NCBI RefSeq assembly: GCF_020740535.1
Contig: NZ_CP082362.1
Coordinates: forward strand, 1,736,001 to 1,800,000
Length of the DNA stretch: 64,000 bases
Direction: 5' to 3'
Source of the DNA: Streptomyces profundus
GTDB taxonomy: Bacteria; Actinomycetota; Actinomycetes; Streptomycetales; Streptomycetaceae
The notes under the pieces were generated by a model. The model was not told where the DNA came from. It did no database searches and saw only the letters and a list, made by a program, of their open reading frames with translations. Shown one piece after another: positions 36,608 through 44,006 of this stretch; within the stretch, counting starts at the first letter, position 1, and every line of letters starts with the position of its first letter. The translations under genes were made by a program, and so were the position numbers.

Positions 36608-37103
36608 GCCCTTGTCCCGGGCTCGGCGAACCGCGATCCATCTGGAGGTTCGTGATCAATATGCGAGCACGGACCCCGATTTCCTCGCTTGGCGCGAGGG
36701 CCGTCGCACGTTCACTCCGGAGAACCGCGCTGAATGGTGGGAGGGCTGGCATGACGTGGTGGAAACCGCCGTTTCGCGGGGGGTCTCAGTTCGTCGTGCC
36801 CGCGTGGTGTCCGAACCTCTCACCACGTACGTGCGGTGGGAGTACGACTACGCGACGACCAACGCCGCTGCCGGTGAGATCGTGCGCTGGCTTCCCCGAC
36901 GCCATGCCAAAAACCTTGCGGTGCCTGCGGTGGACTTCTGGGTTTTCGACGGTGAGTTGGTGCTGTTCCACCATTTCAGTGGCGATGGCACTCTGATGGA
37001 ACGCGAGTACGTCACGGACCCCGCTCTGGCTGCCTGGTGCACCGATGCGTTCGACGCGGTCTGGGAGCGGGCTACACCTCACGAGGAGTACAAACCGGTC
37101 TAG
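36588..37103 (+). CDS. DUF6879-family protein
   Basis: 171 residues. The ATG at 36588 is chosen for the GGAGG eight bases upstream. The fold is predicted alpha/beta with conserved blocks FLAWREGRRTF, RRARVVSEPLTTYVRWEYDYA, NLAVPAVDFWVFD and LVLFHHFSGDG, matching the DUF6879 family that accompanies XRE/DUF5753 regulators in streptomycetes. Its stop TAG shares its last base with the GTG of the regulator gene. It is inferred to act in the same regulatory circuit, perhaps as antagonist of the XRE protein. Confidence 0.8.
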   Translation: MKPPAREPLSRARRTAIHLEVRDQYASTDPDFLAWREGRRTFTPENRAEWWEGWHDVVETAVSRGVSVRRARVVSEPLTTYVRWEYDYATTNAAAGEIVRWLPRRHAKNLAVPAVDFWVFDGELVLFHHFSGDGTLMEREYVTDPALAAWCTDAFDAVWERATPHEEYKPV

Positions 37104-37948
37104 TGCGATCAGCATCATCCAGCGCCCAGGAGACCCGACAGGCCCTGGCCAACCGACTGCGCGAGCTGGTCAAGGATGCCGGGTTGGACGGAAAGAGTCT
37201 CGCCGCACTATGCGGCTGGCACCCTTCCAAAGTTTCGCGCATCTCGACAGCGAAAACGCAGCCGAGCGAAGACGACATTCGGAGATGGTGCGGAGCCTGT
37301 GGCGCCGAGGACCAGACAGCCGACCTGATTGCCTCTCTACGAGCTGTGGAAGGCGCATGGCTGACCTGGCGTCGACTGGAGCGCGCGGGGCTCAAACGGT
37401 CACAGGAGGAACGACTACCGCTGTACCAGCGCACGCGACGATTCCGCTCGTACAGCGTTTGGGCCCTCCCCGGGCTCCTTCAGACCCACCAGTACACCGA
37501 GGACGTACTTCGGACGATCCAGCAACAACGGGTGCCGATGAACGATGTGGCCGACGCTGTGGCCGCCCGCATGGAGCGGCAGCGCGTACTACGGGAGGGG
37601 CAACGCGTGTTCGCCTTTCTGATCGAGGAGCCCGCACTTCGAAACACGCTCAGCACCGGGGCGACACAGAAAGAGCAGTTGGAACACCTACTTACGGTGA
37701 GCGACCTGCCCCATGTCAGCCTTGGTGTTGTCCCGGTTGCCCAGCGACGTCCCCAACTTCCGGTTGAGAACTTCTGGATCTACGACAACGCGCAAGTCAA
37801 TGTCGAACTGGTATCCGGATACTTGACGCTGACACAGCCCACCGAGGTGAAGGCATACGCGGACACGTTCGCCAAGCTCGCCGCCTTGGCGGTCTACGGC
37901 GCACAGGCCCGCGCCTTGATCTACCGAGCACGCGACTCGCTGGTCTGA
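37103..37948 (+). CDS. XRE-family regulator with DUF5753 domain (WhiJ-like)
   Basis: 281 residues from the GTG at 37103 (TAGTG junction with the previous gene). The N-terminal helix-turn-helix (~10-60) has LAALCGWHPSKVSRISTAKTQPSEDDIRRWC. The large C-terminal DUF5753 region has PGLLQTHQYTEDVLR, VFAFLIEEPALRN, HVSLGVVPV and FWIYDN. Proteins of this class control development or specialised metabolism in streptomycetes, typically with small DUF397 or DUF6879 partners. It immediately precedes the peptide/Asn-synthetase locus and may regulate it. Confidence 0.9.
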   Translation: MRSASSSAQETRQALANRLRELVKDAGLDGKSLAALCGWHPSKVSRISTAKTQPSEDDIRRWCGACGAEDQTADLIASLRAVEGAWLTWRRLERAGLKRSQEERLPLYQRTRRFRSYSVWALPGLLQTHQYTEDVLRTIQQQRVPMNDVADAVAARMERQRVLREGQRVFAFLIEEPALRNTLSTGATQKEQLEHLLTVSDLPHVSLGVVPVAQRRPQLPVENFWIYDNAQVNVELVSGYLTLTQPTEVKAYADTFAKLAALAVYGAQARALIYRARDSLV

Positions 37949-37974
37949 CTCATCTGCAATCGCGCGCAATCGGC

Positions 37975-38034
37975 TGTGAGTTCACGCTTCGCGACTCCTA
38001 GGCTGGCCCTTGTTTCCGCATCACGAAAAGGGCC
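37975..38034 (+). promoter_or_regulatory. Promoter-like region before the small peptide gene
   Basis: TGTGAG and TAGGCT are spaced 18 bp apart (TAGGCT at 37999-38004), fitting a primary sigma-factor promoter. GGCCCTT (38005-38011) and AAGGGCC (38028-38034) form a 7-bp dyad across the expected start site. Inferred by eye only. Confidence 0.4.
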
Positions 38035-38108
38035 GGAACCCGTGAAGGGCTACGCCGTCAATGCGAAGAGTTTCCGCACACCATCGTGCGGGAGGTGGAG
38101 GAAAAGGG

Positions 38109-38270
38109 ATGGAAGGTTTCGCAATCCCACCGAAGCGTGCCCGGAACTTCGAGAAACTGTTCATCACCACAGCGCAGCGGCGGGTGCAGTCGCCAGCTGA
38201 GACCCACGAGTACAAGAAGAACTCGGGTTCGTCCGACGGCGCCAAGACATACGACACCACCGCCACCTGA
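38109..38270 (+). CDS. Candidate RiPP precursor peptide
   Basis: 53 residues, ATG at 38109 with GGAGGAAAAGGG directly upstream. The N-terminal half is basic/hydrophobic (MEGFAIPPKRARNFEKLF), the C-terminal half hydrophilic (HEYKKNSGSSDG, ending TYDTTAT), with no cysteine. About 79% of third codon positions are G or C, against about 62% for the overlapping frame at 38042, so this frame is the better gene. It lies just ahead of an asparagine-synthetase-like gene, with a hairpin between them, as precursor peptide genes often do. It does not match a known precursor family that I can name. It could also be an unrelated small protein. Confidence 0.5.
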   Translation: MEGFAIPPKRARNFEKLFITTAQRRVQSPAETHEYKKNSGSSDGAKTYDTTAT

Positions 38271-38286
38271 ACCGTTCGGCAGCAAC

Positions 38287-38319
38287 GCCCGAGGGGACGA
38301 AACCGCCGTACCCTCGGGC
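38287..38319 (+). terminator. Hairpin between the small peptide gene and the synthetase gene
   Basis: GCCCGAGGG (38287-38295) and CCCTCGGGC (38311-38319) make a perfect 9-bp stem with a 15-base loop, 16 bp after the peptide stop and 20 bp before the synthetase start. A leaky terminator or RNA-stability hairpin here would give much more peptide mRNA than enzyme mRNA. Confidence 0.65.
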
Positions 38320-38339
38320 CCCCCGAAGGGAGCGCGCAC

Positions 38340-39905
38340 ATGATCAAGTTACGCCTCACTCCGTATGCCAGCACGGAATGGACGTGGAACGGGCGCGGGT
38401 ACGTCACCGCCGACCGGACGAGCGAGATCATTCCTTATGTTCACCCCTTGGTGGAGCACATCGCTGTCACGGACGGCGCCCGCACACTTCTCGTTGTGCG
38501 TGAGTGCGTCAGTGGCCGGGGGCGGCATGATCCGGTGCCCCGCCATGTCACCCCCGGTGAGTTCGAAGAGGCTCGCACGCTGACCGAACAGTGGCCCACG
38601 GACTACATGGTCGTAGAAACTTCCCCCGGTGACCCGTGCCGTGTCACCGCTGGCCCCGGAGGTGTAGCGCCACTCTACGTCGCGCACGACCGTACAAGCC
38701 TCCACGGGTCGTGGGACATGGCTGACCTTGCCGAGTACGCCGCCGGCCTTAGTCCACGTGAGGTCGCGCGGCTGCTGATCTACCGGCCCCGGTACAGCGC
38801 CGAGACGGTGTTCCAGGGCATCTACCGCGTGACGGAGCGCGCGACCGCCATCTACGGTGGCCACCTCTACCTGCACTACCCCGAACCGGTGCTGCACGGC
38901 GGGCCGCGCGAACTGGCCCCCAACGCCGACGTTCTCGGGGCGTTCGTGGAAGCGATGGACGATGCCCTCGACCTCCGGCCGATCGGTCGGGTGGAAACGG
39001 CGCTGCACCTCACGGGCGGGTTCGACTCCGGCACCGTGGGAACCCGCCTCGCCGAGCGGTACCCGGACCGCTTCCCCACCGCCGCTCTCCTGATCGCCGG
39101 CCCCGGGCGCGCGCACCAGAGTCGCCGACGCTCGGAGATCCTCAGGACGCTGCCGTTCGCGGAGCCGGATTTTCTGATCGACGCACTGGAGCACACGCCG
39201 TTGTCGCACGAGTGCGCCCGGGTCAGGGGCGAGAAGATCAGCCCATACGAAGAACCTCTGCACCGGCCGTTCACTGTGCTGACCGAGGTCCTGGCGCACC
39301 ATGGTGCCCGCGTGGTGGTGACCGGGCTCGGCGGAGACGAGATGGTCGCTCTGTCGCAGGCCGAGTATCCACACAAGTCCATGGGCGAGATCAGCGACGG
39401 CCTGCCCTGGATCGGGGACCGAGCGCGCGCCGCGCTGGAGTTCGCCGACGACGGCATCGCCCCGCCCGCCGCTGTCAACTCGATGACCTTGCTGTCACTG
39501 GAGACCACCGCCCCCATACTCATGCGTGCGGGTATGTGGCCCGTCCACCCCTTCGCCAATCCCGGCATGGTCCAACTCGGCGAATGGCTGCCCATGCACT
39601 GGCGTGAACTCAAGCAGCTTCAACGCCGAAGGCTTGCCGCTCTCGGGCTGAGCACGGACGTCACCGAATCCCGAGAGCGTGAATCATTCGCGGAAGTCGT
39701 CCAGCACGCGCTCACCACAATCGCGCGCCCCCTATTCGCCAAGATGTTGCGCGACGGGTCACCGCTCTTCGACGAGAAGCTGGTGGACCCCGACGGCCTT
39801 CGGGCGGCCGTCCGCCGACTGGCCGAAGGGCCGTACCGCGAGGACGGAGACGCGCAGTTGCTCGAAGTCCTGGACCTTCACCTCGCCGCTCGATCATTCC
39901 TATAG
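38340..39905 (+). CDS. Asparagine-synthetase-like ATP-dependent amide/lactam-forming enzyme
   Basis: 521 residues. The N-terminal ~200 residues keep the fold of the AsnB glutaminase domain (TAGPGGVAPLYVAHDRTSLHGSWDM) but begin MIKL, lacking the Cys2 nucleophile, so it cannot release ammonia from glutamine. The C-terminal synthetase domain has a P-loop variant LTGGFDSGTVG (Asp229) and the metal-binding TGLGGDEM (Asp333, Glu334). The same domain loss is seen in lasso-peptide cyclases and beta-lactam synthetases, which adenylate a carboxylate and close a ring with an internal amine. The neighbouring peptide gene makes a peptide substrate plausible. No lasso B protein is nearby. Confidence 0.85.
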   Translation: MIKLRLTPYASTEWTWNGRGYVTADRTSEIIPYVHPLVEHIAVTDGARTLLVVRECVSGRGRHDPVPRHVTPGEFEEARTLTEQWPTDYMVVETSPGDPCRVTAGPGGVAPLYVAHDRTSLHGSWDMADLAEYAAGLSPREVARLLIYRPRYSAETVFQGIYRVTERATAIYGGHLYLHYPEPVLHGGPRELAPNADVLGAFVEAMDDALDLRPIGRVETALHLTGGFDSGTVGTRLAERYPDRFPTAALLIAGPGRAHQSRRRSEILRTLPFAEPDFLIDALEHTPLSHECARVRGEKISPYEEPLHRPFTVLTEVLAHHGARVVVTGLGGDEMVALSQAEYPHKSMGEISDGLPWIGDRARAALEFADDGIAPPAAVNSMTLLSLETTAPILMRAGMWPVHPFANPGMVQLGEWLPMHWRELKQLQRRRLAALGLSTDVTESRERESFAEVVQHALTTIARPLFAKMLRDGSPLFDEKLVDPDGLRAAVRRLAEGPYREDGDAQLLEVLDLHLAARSFL

Positions 39906-39930
39906 CCCCTTCCCACCATCAGGAGGCAGC

Positions 39931-40482
39931 GTGTTCGCCATGCGTCCGGCCACGGCCGATGACATCCCCGCCGTTGAGAAGGTGATCCTGGCCCGTTCCG
40001 GTTGGCTGGAGGAGCGCGGGCTTCCGAGTTGGCGGGAGAACGCGGCCGAGCTCGCGCGCCAGGCGGAGAACCCTGATGGCGACGTGTGGGTCCTCGCCGA
40101 GGATGGCGGGCGCGTCATCGGGTGCACCACCGTTCAGGAACAGACACCCCCGTGGGGTTGGACGGTGGCTGAACTGAACGAGCCGGCCCACTACCTGTAC
40201 TCGACCGTCACCGACCCCGCCTACCGCGCCATGAGGCCGGGAACCGTGATGGCGCTGTGGGCGGTGAACCGGGCGGCGCGGCAAGCGCGCACCTGGGTTC
40301 GCCGTGGCTGCCACTTCCCCGGGCTGGTGAGGTACTACGAGTCCCAGGGATTCAAGCTGGTGCACGAAGTGCGGCGCACGCGCACCAAGGTCTATCTCAT
40401 GGGCCGCCGAGCCGAGCACATCACGGATATGGAAGAACGCTACGGGGCGCTGTCGAAGCCCGGGCCCCTCGCGAGCACGTGA
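39931..40482 (+). CDS. GNAT-family N-acetyltransferase
   Basis: 183 residues. AGGAGG precedes the GTG at 39931; an in-frame ATG follows at 39940. GNAT fold: N-terminal RPATADDIPAVEKVI, a central VIGCTTVQEQ strand and a C-terminal GCHFPGLVRYYESQGFKLVHEV that forms the usual beta-bulge and acetyl-CoA region. It is 25 bp downstream of the Asn-synthetase-like gene and on the same strand, so it is likely in one operon. In albusnodin-type lasso peptide clusters, a similar enzyme acetylates the product. Here it could modify the product or give self-resistance. Confidence 0.85.
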   Translation: MFAMRPATADDIPAVEKVILARSGWLEERGLPSWRENAAELARQAENPDGDVWVLAEDGGRVIGCTTVQEQTPPWGWTVAELNEPAHYLYSTVTDPAYRAMRPGTVMALWAVNRAARQARTWVRRGCHFPGLVRYYESQGFKLVHEVRRTRTKVYLMGRRAEHITDMEERYGALSKPGPLAST

Positions 40483-40515
40483 TCTCCGCGCGTTCCCCCA
40501 GAGGGGATGCCTGCG

Positions 40516-41343
40516 TCACCCCGTCGGGGTGGGCTTGCGGCCGAAGGCGAGCAAGTGGGAGTTGGCGGCGAGGAGTTCCGGGTACGGCTCGGCCATCCGC
40601 GCGGCCGTCAGGGCGGCCTCGAAGAGCGGGGTGTCGGCGACGCCCGCGCCGGTGTGCAGCTCGGTGGCCTTGAGCATGCCCCAGGCAGGCCCCTCCACCC
40701 CGAAGACCTCCGCATCGCGGAACCCGGCCTCCGCGATCTCCTGCGCGAGATCCCGCCCTGTGTGGAAGTAGGCGGTGGTGAACGCCCGCTTCCCGTCATG
40801 CACCTGGGTCGCCAGCACATCGGCGACGCTCCTCCGCACCCCGTCCCGATGCAGATGCGCCAACGCCGTGTGCTCGAAAAGCGACGCGTAGCGATTGATC
40901 CCGGCCGCAGCGAGAAGCCCACCGGGCCGCAGCACCCGCAACGCCTCGGACAGAGCCCGGCGCCGATCTTCGGCCTCGGGCAGGTGGTAGAGCGGGCCAA
41001 GCAACAACACCACGTCATAGGAGCCGTCGGCGACATCGAGTCGACATGCGTCGCCAAGCCCCGCCTCACAGCCGGGGATGCGGCCGGCCTGCTCAACATG
41101 ACGCGGCACCGGATCGATCAGCCGCACCTCGTACCCGTCCGCCAGCAGCCACCGCGCATGCGTCCCCGGCCCACCCCCGACGTCCAACACCCGCACCGGC
41201 GCCGCCGGTAGAAACCGCCGCAGCAGTTCCTGCGTCCGCAACAGCTCCAGCATCCCGTCCGCCGACGACGTCAGCCGCTCAGCCTCACTGATCGTCGACT
41301 GGTAGAACCGGATCACTTCGGGCGCAACACGGGAAACAGCCAT
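40516..41343 (-). CDS. SAM-dependent methyltransferase
   Basis: 275 residues from the ATG at 41343. Class I fold: motif I RVLDVGGGPGTHARWLL, acidic post-I VRLIDPVP, motif II YDVVLLLGPLYHLP and LRVLRPGGLLAAAGINRY. The LGPLYHL form occurs in methyltransferases close to UbiE/Methyltransf_11. It is convergent with the GNAT gene with 33 bp between stops and a short CCCC/GGGG dyad. It may or may not belong to the peptide locus, since it is on the opposite strand. Substrate not predictable. Confidence 0.9.
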   Translation of the reverse strand: MAVSRVAPEVIRFYQSTISEAERLTSSADGMLELLRTQELLRRFLPAAPVRVLDVGGGPGTHARWLLADGYEVRLIDPVPRHVEQAGRIPGCEAGLGDACRLDVADGSYDVVLLLGPLYHLPEAEDRRRALSEALRVLRPGGLLAAAGINRYASLFEHTALAHLHRDGVRRSVADVLATQVHDGKRAFTTAYFHTGRDLAQEIAEAGFRDAEVFGVEGPAWGMLKATELHTGAGVADTPLFEAALTAARMAEPYPELLAANSHLLAFGRKPTPTG

Positions 41344-41396
41344 GGCAGAAGTCTGACCTGCCCAGCTGGGGGCGTACAAAAACGGTAGGCCGTGAA

Positions 41397-41434
41397 CGCC
41401 CCCGCCGCCTGACGAGGGGTCGGCGGTGGGGGCG
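41397..41434 (-). terminator. Terminator of the XRE-DUF397 operon
   Basis: Arms 41397-41409 and 41422-41434 pair over 13 bp with one G-T wobble and a 12-base loop. The hairpin lies 18 bp past the DUF397 stop. Confidence 0.7.
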
Positions 41435-41451
41435 GTTGGGGTCAACTGGCC

Positions 41452-41643
41452 CTATGGGCGGGTGAACCCGTCGAGGAACGCGGTCCATTGGGCGGGGGCA
41501 ACGGCCAACACCGGACTGTCCGAGCGCTTGCTGTCACGCAGACCCACCACATGATCGAGACGCGCCACCTCAACGCACTCGCCCTGGCCATTGCTGTAGC
41601 TGGACTTCAGCCACTCCGCAACGTGCAGATCAACCTTGTACAT
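41452..41643 (-). CDS. DUF397-family small protein
   Basis: 63 residues with the full DUF397 signature: AEWLKSSYSNGQGECVEVA, LRDSKRSDSPVLAVAPAQW and FLDGF. DUF397 proteins in streptomycetes (AbaA/WhiJ-cluster type) partner with the XRE/DUF5753 regulator encoded next to them, and deletion of either can alter sporulation or antibiotic production. The start lies 14 bases inside the end of the XRE gene, so the two are translationally coupled. Confidence 0.93.
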   Translation of the reverse strand: MYKVDLHVAEWLKSSYSNGQGECVEVARLDHVVGLRDSKRSDSPVLAVAPAQWTAFLDGFTRP

Positions 41644-42517
41644 AACTCCCTGCCACTTCAGCGAGCAGGCGTCGGGACCCCTGCTCGTCAAGAGCTGCCT
41701 CCCAGATCCCCCGGTAGGCGGTCTCGAACTGTTCCACTTCCGCCGGCTTGTCCAGGTACAGACCGCCGGTGAGGCCCTCCGAGTACACGGTGGGGGGCTC
41801 GCTATCGCCGCCGTCCGCTGTCTTCGGGAAGCGCAGGACGAGGAACGGTCCGCTGACCACACCATAGTGCGCGCCCGTCTCGAAGGGCGCCACGCGCAGT
41901 GTCACATTGGCCAGTTCGGAGACATAGACCAAGTGCGCGAGCTGCCGAGACATGACTCCGACCCCGCCGATGGGCCGTCGCAGCACAGACTCGGCCACGA
42001 CGACCCGGAGTTGGAGCGGATTGGTGTCTCGGGAGATCCGGTTCTGTCGCACCATCCGCAAGTCCAGCCGGTCTTCGAGATCCCCGTCGCTCAGGTCGGG
42101 CTCATGGATCCTGATGATCTCCCTGGCGTAGTCATCGGTCTGGAGAAGCCCAGGAACCAGTTCGCTCTGGTAGGCGGACATGCTCACGGCCGCCTCTTCC
42201 AGGCCGACGTACAGGTTGAACCACTCCGGGATGCCGTCCCCGTACGAATGCCACCAGCCGCGCGACTTGGTCTCCTTGGCCAGGGCCATCAGGACCTCGG
42301 TCAGGTCGGCCGGGGCGCCGTAGATCATGCACATCGCTTGGACGTCGAGGCTGCGCATCGACGTCTGACCGGTCTCAATGCGCCAGATCTTCGGCTCCGA
42401 CCACTCCAGTTGTCGCGCTGCCGCGCGCACCGTGATGCCCGCGCGTCCGCGAAGATCTCGCAGGTAGCGGCCGAGTTGCCTTCGGGGGACCGTCGATCCC
42501 GTCGTCTTTTCCACCAT
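41630..42517 (-). CDS. XRE-family regulator with DUF5753 domain (WhiJ-like)
   Basis: 295 residues from the ATG at 42517 (GAGGGG about nine bases upstream). Helix-turn-helix (residues ~10-65): LGRYLRDLRGRAGITVRAAARQLEWSEPKIWRIETGQTSM. DUF5753 follows with ELVPGLLQTDDYAREI, VVVAESVLRRPIGG, VTLRVAPFETG and ending SGRRLLAEVAGSY-like. It is divergent from a set of five small genes across a 283-bp region that holds TGACTC-type inverted repeats. It probably binds there and controls that cluster, modulated by the DUF397 partner. Confidence 0.9.
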   Translation of the reverse strand: MVEKTTGSTVPRRQLGRYLRDLRGRAGITVRAAARQLEWSEPKIWRIETGQTSMRSLDVQAMCMIYGAPADLTEVLMALAKETKSRGWWHSYGDGIPEWFNLYVGLEEAAVSMSAYQSELVPGLLQTDDYAREIIRIHEPDLSDGDLEDRLDLRMVRQNRISRDTNPLQLRVVVAESVLRRPIGGVGVMSRQLAHLVYVSELANVTLRVAPFETGAHYGVVSGPFLVLRFPKTADGGDSEPPTVYSEGLTGGLYLDKPAEVEQFETAYRGIWEAALDEQGSRRLLAEVAGSYVQG

Positions 42518-42544
42518 GGCCAAATCCCCTCCCCTGGCCTCGTT

Positions 42545-42607
42545 TTGAGTCACCCACAGCGGCTCGAAGCTAAGACGTGAATGACTCAATATGCAAGACC
42601 AGTCATT
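42545..42607. promoter_or_regulatory. Inverted-repeat cluster between the XRE gene and the small-gene operon
   Basis: TTGAGTCA (42545-42552) pairs with TGACTCAA (42582-42589), and AATGACT (42580-42586) pairs with AGTCATT (42601-42607). The three TGACT-type half-sites lie in an AT-rich stretch immediately upstream of the XRE start and are likely its binding sites. Confidence 0.5.
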
Positions 42608-42800
42608 TGTTCGACATGAAAAACCGGAGATTCCCTCTTGTAACCTTGCACGCCCTCTCGGGGCTGTGCAGGCTTGGGTCACCGGTCGCTCCATGCACCA
42701 GCTCGAACACTCTACGTCGAACCTGATGGGTCCGAGTTGCCGGGTTGCGACTGATTCACGGAGACCCTTGATCCTCCTCGGAAGTCGGGTGACACCCCCC

Positions 42801-42971
42801 ATGACCACCGAACCCCAGCCTCAGAGCCAACCGCCTGACGGAGAAGTCCCGTTGGGCGATAGCACCACCGAGCCGGAGCCCGACCCGCACGCGGAGTTGC
42901 TCGCGCGGTTGCGGGAGCGGAATGCCGCCAGCGAGATCAACTATCGGATCAAGAGCGGGGAGTTGCCGTGA
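42801..42971 (+). CDS. Small acidic hypothetical protein
   Basis: 56 residues, ATG at 42801. Pro/Gln/Glu-rich first half, then a charged helix HAELLARLRERNAASEINYRI. Stop overlaps the next start by four bases (GTGA), so it is the first gene of a five-gene small-protein operon. No family recognised; the helix may mediate binding to a partner such as a downstream product. Confidence 0.7.
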   Translation: MTTEPQPQSQPPDGEVPLGDSTTEPEPDPHAELLARLRERNAASEINYRIKSGELP

Positions 42972-43177
42972 GGTTGGCGGAGCTCGTTCTCGATTCGGAT
43001 CAGCCGACGTTGTTCGTCATGGAATGCGTGGCCTGCGGGTTCTTCGGACCGAAGGGGCAGGACGTGGCGGACGGGGCGGAGTGGGCCGGGCAGCACCTGG
43101 CCCTGCATCCGGAGCACCTCGCCTATCGCGAACACATCACGCGGGCCTACCGGTTCGAGGCTGGTGCGGCGTCGTGA
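42968..43177 (+). CDS. DUF7848-like small CxxC protein
   Basis: 69 residues, GTG start overlapping the previous stop. The core is LFVMECVACGFFG followed by EWAGQHLALHPEHLAYREHITR, i.e. one CxxC pair plus a His-rich helix, as in the DUF7848 family commonly found beside WhiJ-type regulators. The Cys/His content suggests a metal or redox site. It overlaps the next start by four bases and is a shorter relative of the next protein. Confidence 0.75.
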   Translation: MRLAELVLDSDQPTLFVMECVACGFFGPKGQDVADGAEWAGQHLALHPEHLAYREHITRAYRFEAGAAS

Positions 43178-43545
43178 GCGGCGAGCCGATCATCAAAGGT
43201 GCGGACTGGGTGCTCACCGACGAGCACGGACCCGGGGCTCCCGACGGCATCTACGCAGTGGAGTGCATGGCCTGCACGGCCCGCTCGCCGCTCTTCGACA
43301 ACGACGCGCACCCGGTTGCCGTGTGGGCGATCAACCACACCCAGGAGAACCCGGACCACGGTCTGTTCCTCGCGCGGGCCGAGAAGCACTGGCGGGTGGT
43401 ACGCCGTCGGCACGAGGACGAGAGCCCGGGGCCGGCGCCGCAGAAGCCGGTGGTCGCGTTCCTGGACCGGGCCTTCGGACCCGCCTTCGTCGGGTTGATG
43501 TGCCTGTGCACCGCCCTGACCGGCTATCTCATCGCCCTCAACTGA
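43174..43545 (+). CDS. DUF7848-like CxxC protein with a C-terminal membrane helix
   Basis: 123 residues, GTG start overlapping the previous stop. It repeats the pattern of its neighbour (YAVECMACTARSPLF then VAVWAINHTQENPDHGLF) and adds a basic linker and a final hydrophobic helix (AFVGLMCLCTALTGYLIALN) that should anchor it to the membrane. The pair looks like a duplication with one soluble and one anchored form. Function unknown; association with the WhiJ-type system is by position. Confidence 0.75.
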   Translation: MSGEPIIKGADWVLTDEHGPGAPDGIYAVECMACTARSPLFDNDAHPVAVWAINHTQENPDHGLFLARAEKHWRVVRRRHEDESPGPAPQKPVVAFLDRAFGPAFVGLMCLCTALTGYLIALN

Positions 43546-43567
43546 CCAACAAGGACAACCCCCTTTC

Positions 43568-43984
43568 GTGAACATCACTTTCCTGGTGCTGGCCACCACC
43601 CGGGACGGCCACCTCCTCATGGTCCAGGGCACGGACGGCTGGACGCTGCCCAACGGCACGGTTCCGCACGGCAGTTGTCCCGTCCTCACCGCCCGGCAGA
43701 CGTTGATGGACACCACCGGCTACGACCGGGGGGTGACCGACGCCTACGCCATCAGCGTCAGCACCGAACCCACCGTCTCCCTCACCTATGTGCTCGACGG
43801 CGGGCACACCCCCACCATCCCCGCCGGCGCGCACAAGCACCTCCCGGCCAACGCCGGCTGGCTCCCGCTACGCGAGCTGCACGAACCGCCCCCGATCGTC
43901 CGATACGCCCTCACCGCCGCCGCGCAGCGGCGACGTATCCCCGTCCTCGTCAACGGCGAACGCCCCGACGCCGCCTACACCTGA
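43568..43984 (+). CDS. Degenerate Nudix-like protein
   Basis: 138 residues, GTG start. Fold-level resemblance to Nudix hydrolases: ITFLVLATTRDGHLLMVQGTDGWTLPNGTVPHG then LTARQTLMDTTGYD, which is where the Nudix box should be. The Glu residues that bind metal are absent (E replaced by S, RE by RQ, EE by MD), so hydrolysis is unlikely. It is probably a ligand-binding or regulatory relative. 22 bp separate it from the upstream membrane protein, and a paralogue follows. Confidence 0.72.
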   Translation: MNITFLVLATTRDGHLLMVQGTDGWTLPNGTVPHGSCPVLTARQTLMDTTGYDRGVTDAYAISVSTEPTVSLTYVLDGGHTPTIPAGAHKHLPANAGWLPLRELHEPPPIVRYALTAAAQRRRIPVLVNGERPDAAYT

Positions 43985-44006
43985 ACGACAACAGAAGGAA
44001 CCGAAC

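Noticed and set aside
38042..38200. Alternative peptide frame starting at GTG 38042
   Set aside because: Third-position GC is about 62% against 79% for the frame at 38109, its ribosome site is weaker, and its stop lies inside the better candidate.
38109..38270. Calling the peptide a lasso precursor
   Set aside because: No leader peptidase or RRE gene is present, and no Gly/Ala/Ser followed by Asp/Glu at ring position 7-9 is evident at a plausible core start.
42591..42800. N-terminal extension of the small acidic protein gene
   Set aside because: The upstream part covers the XRE operator region and lacks a ribosome site; ATG 42801 is the sensible start.
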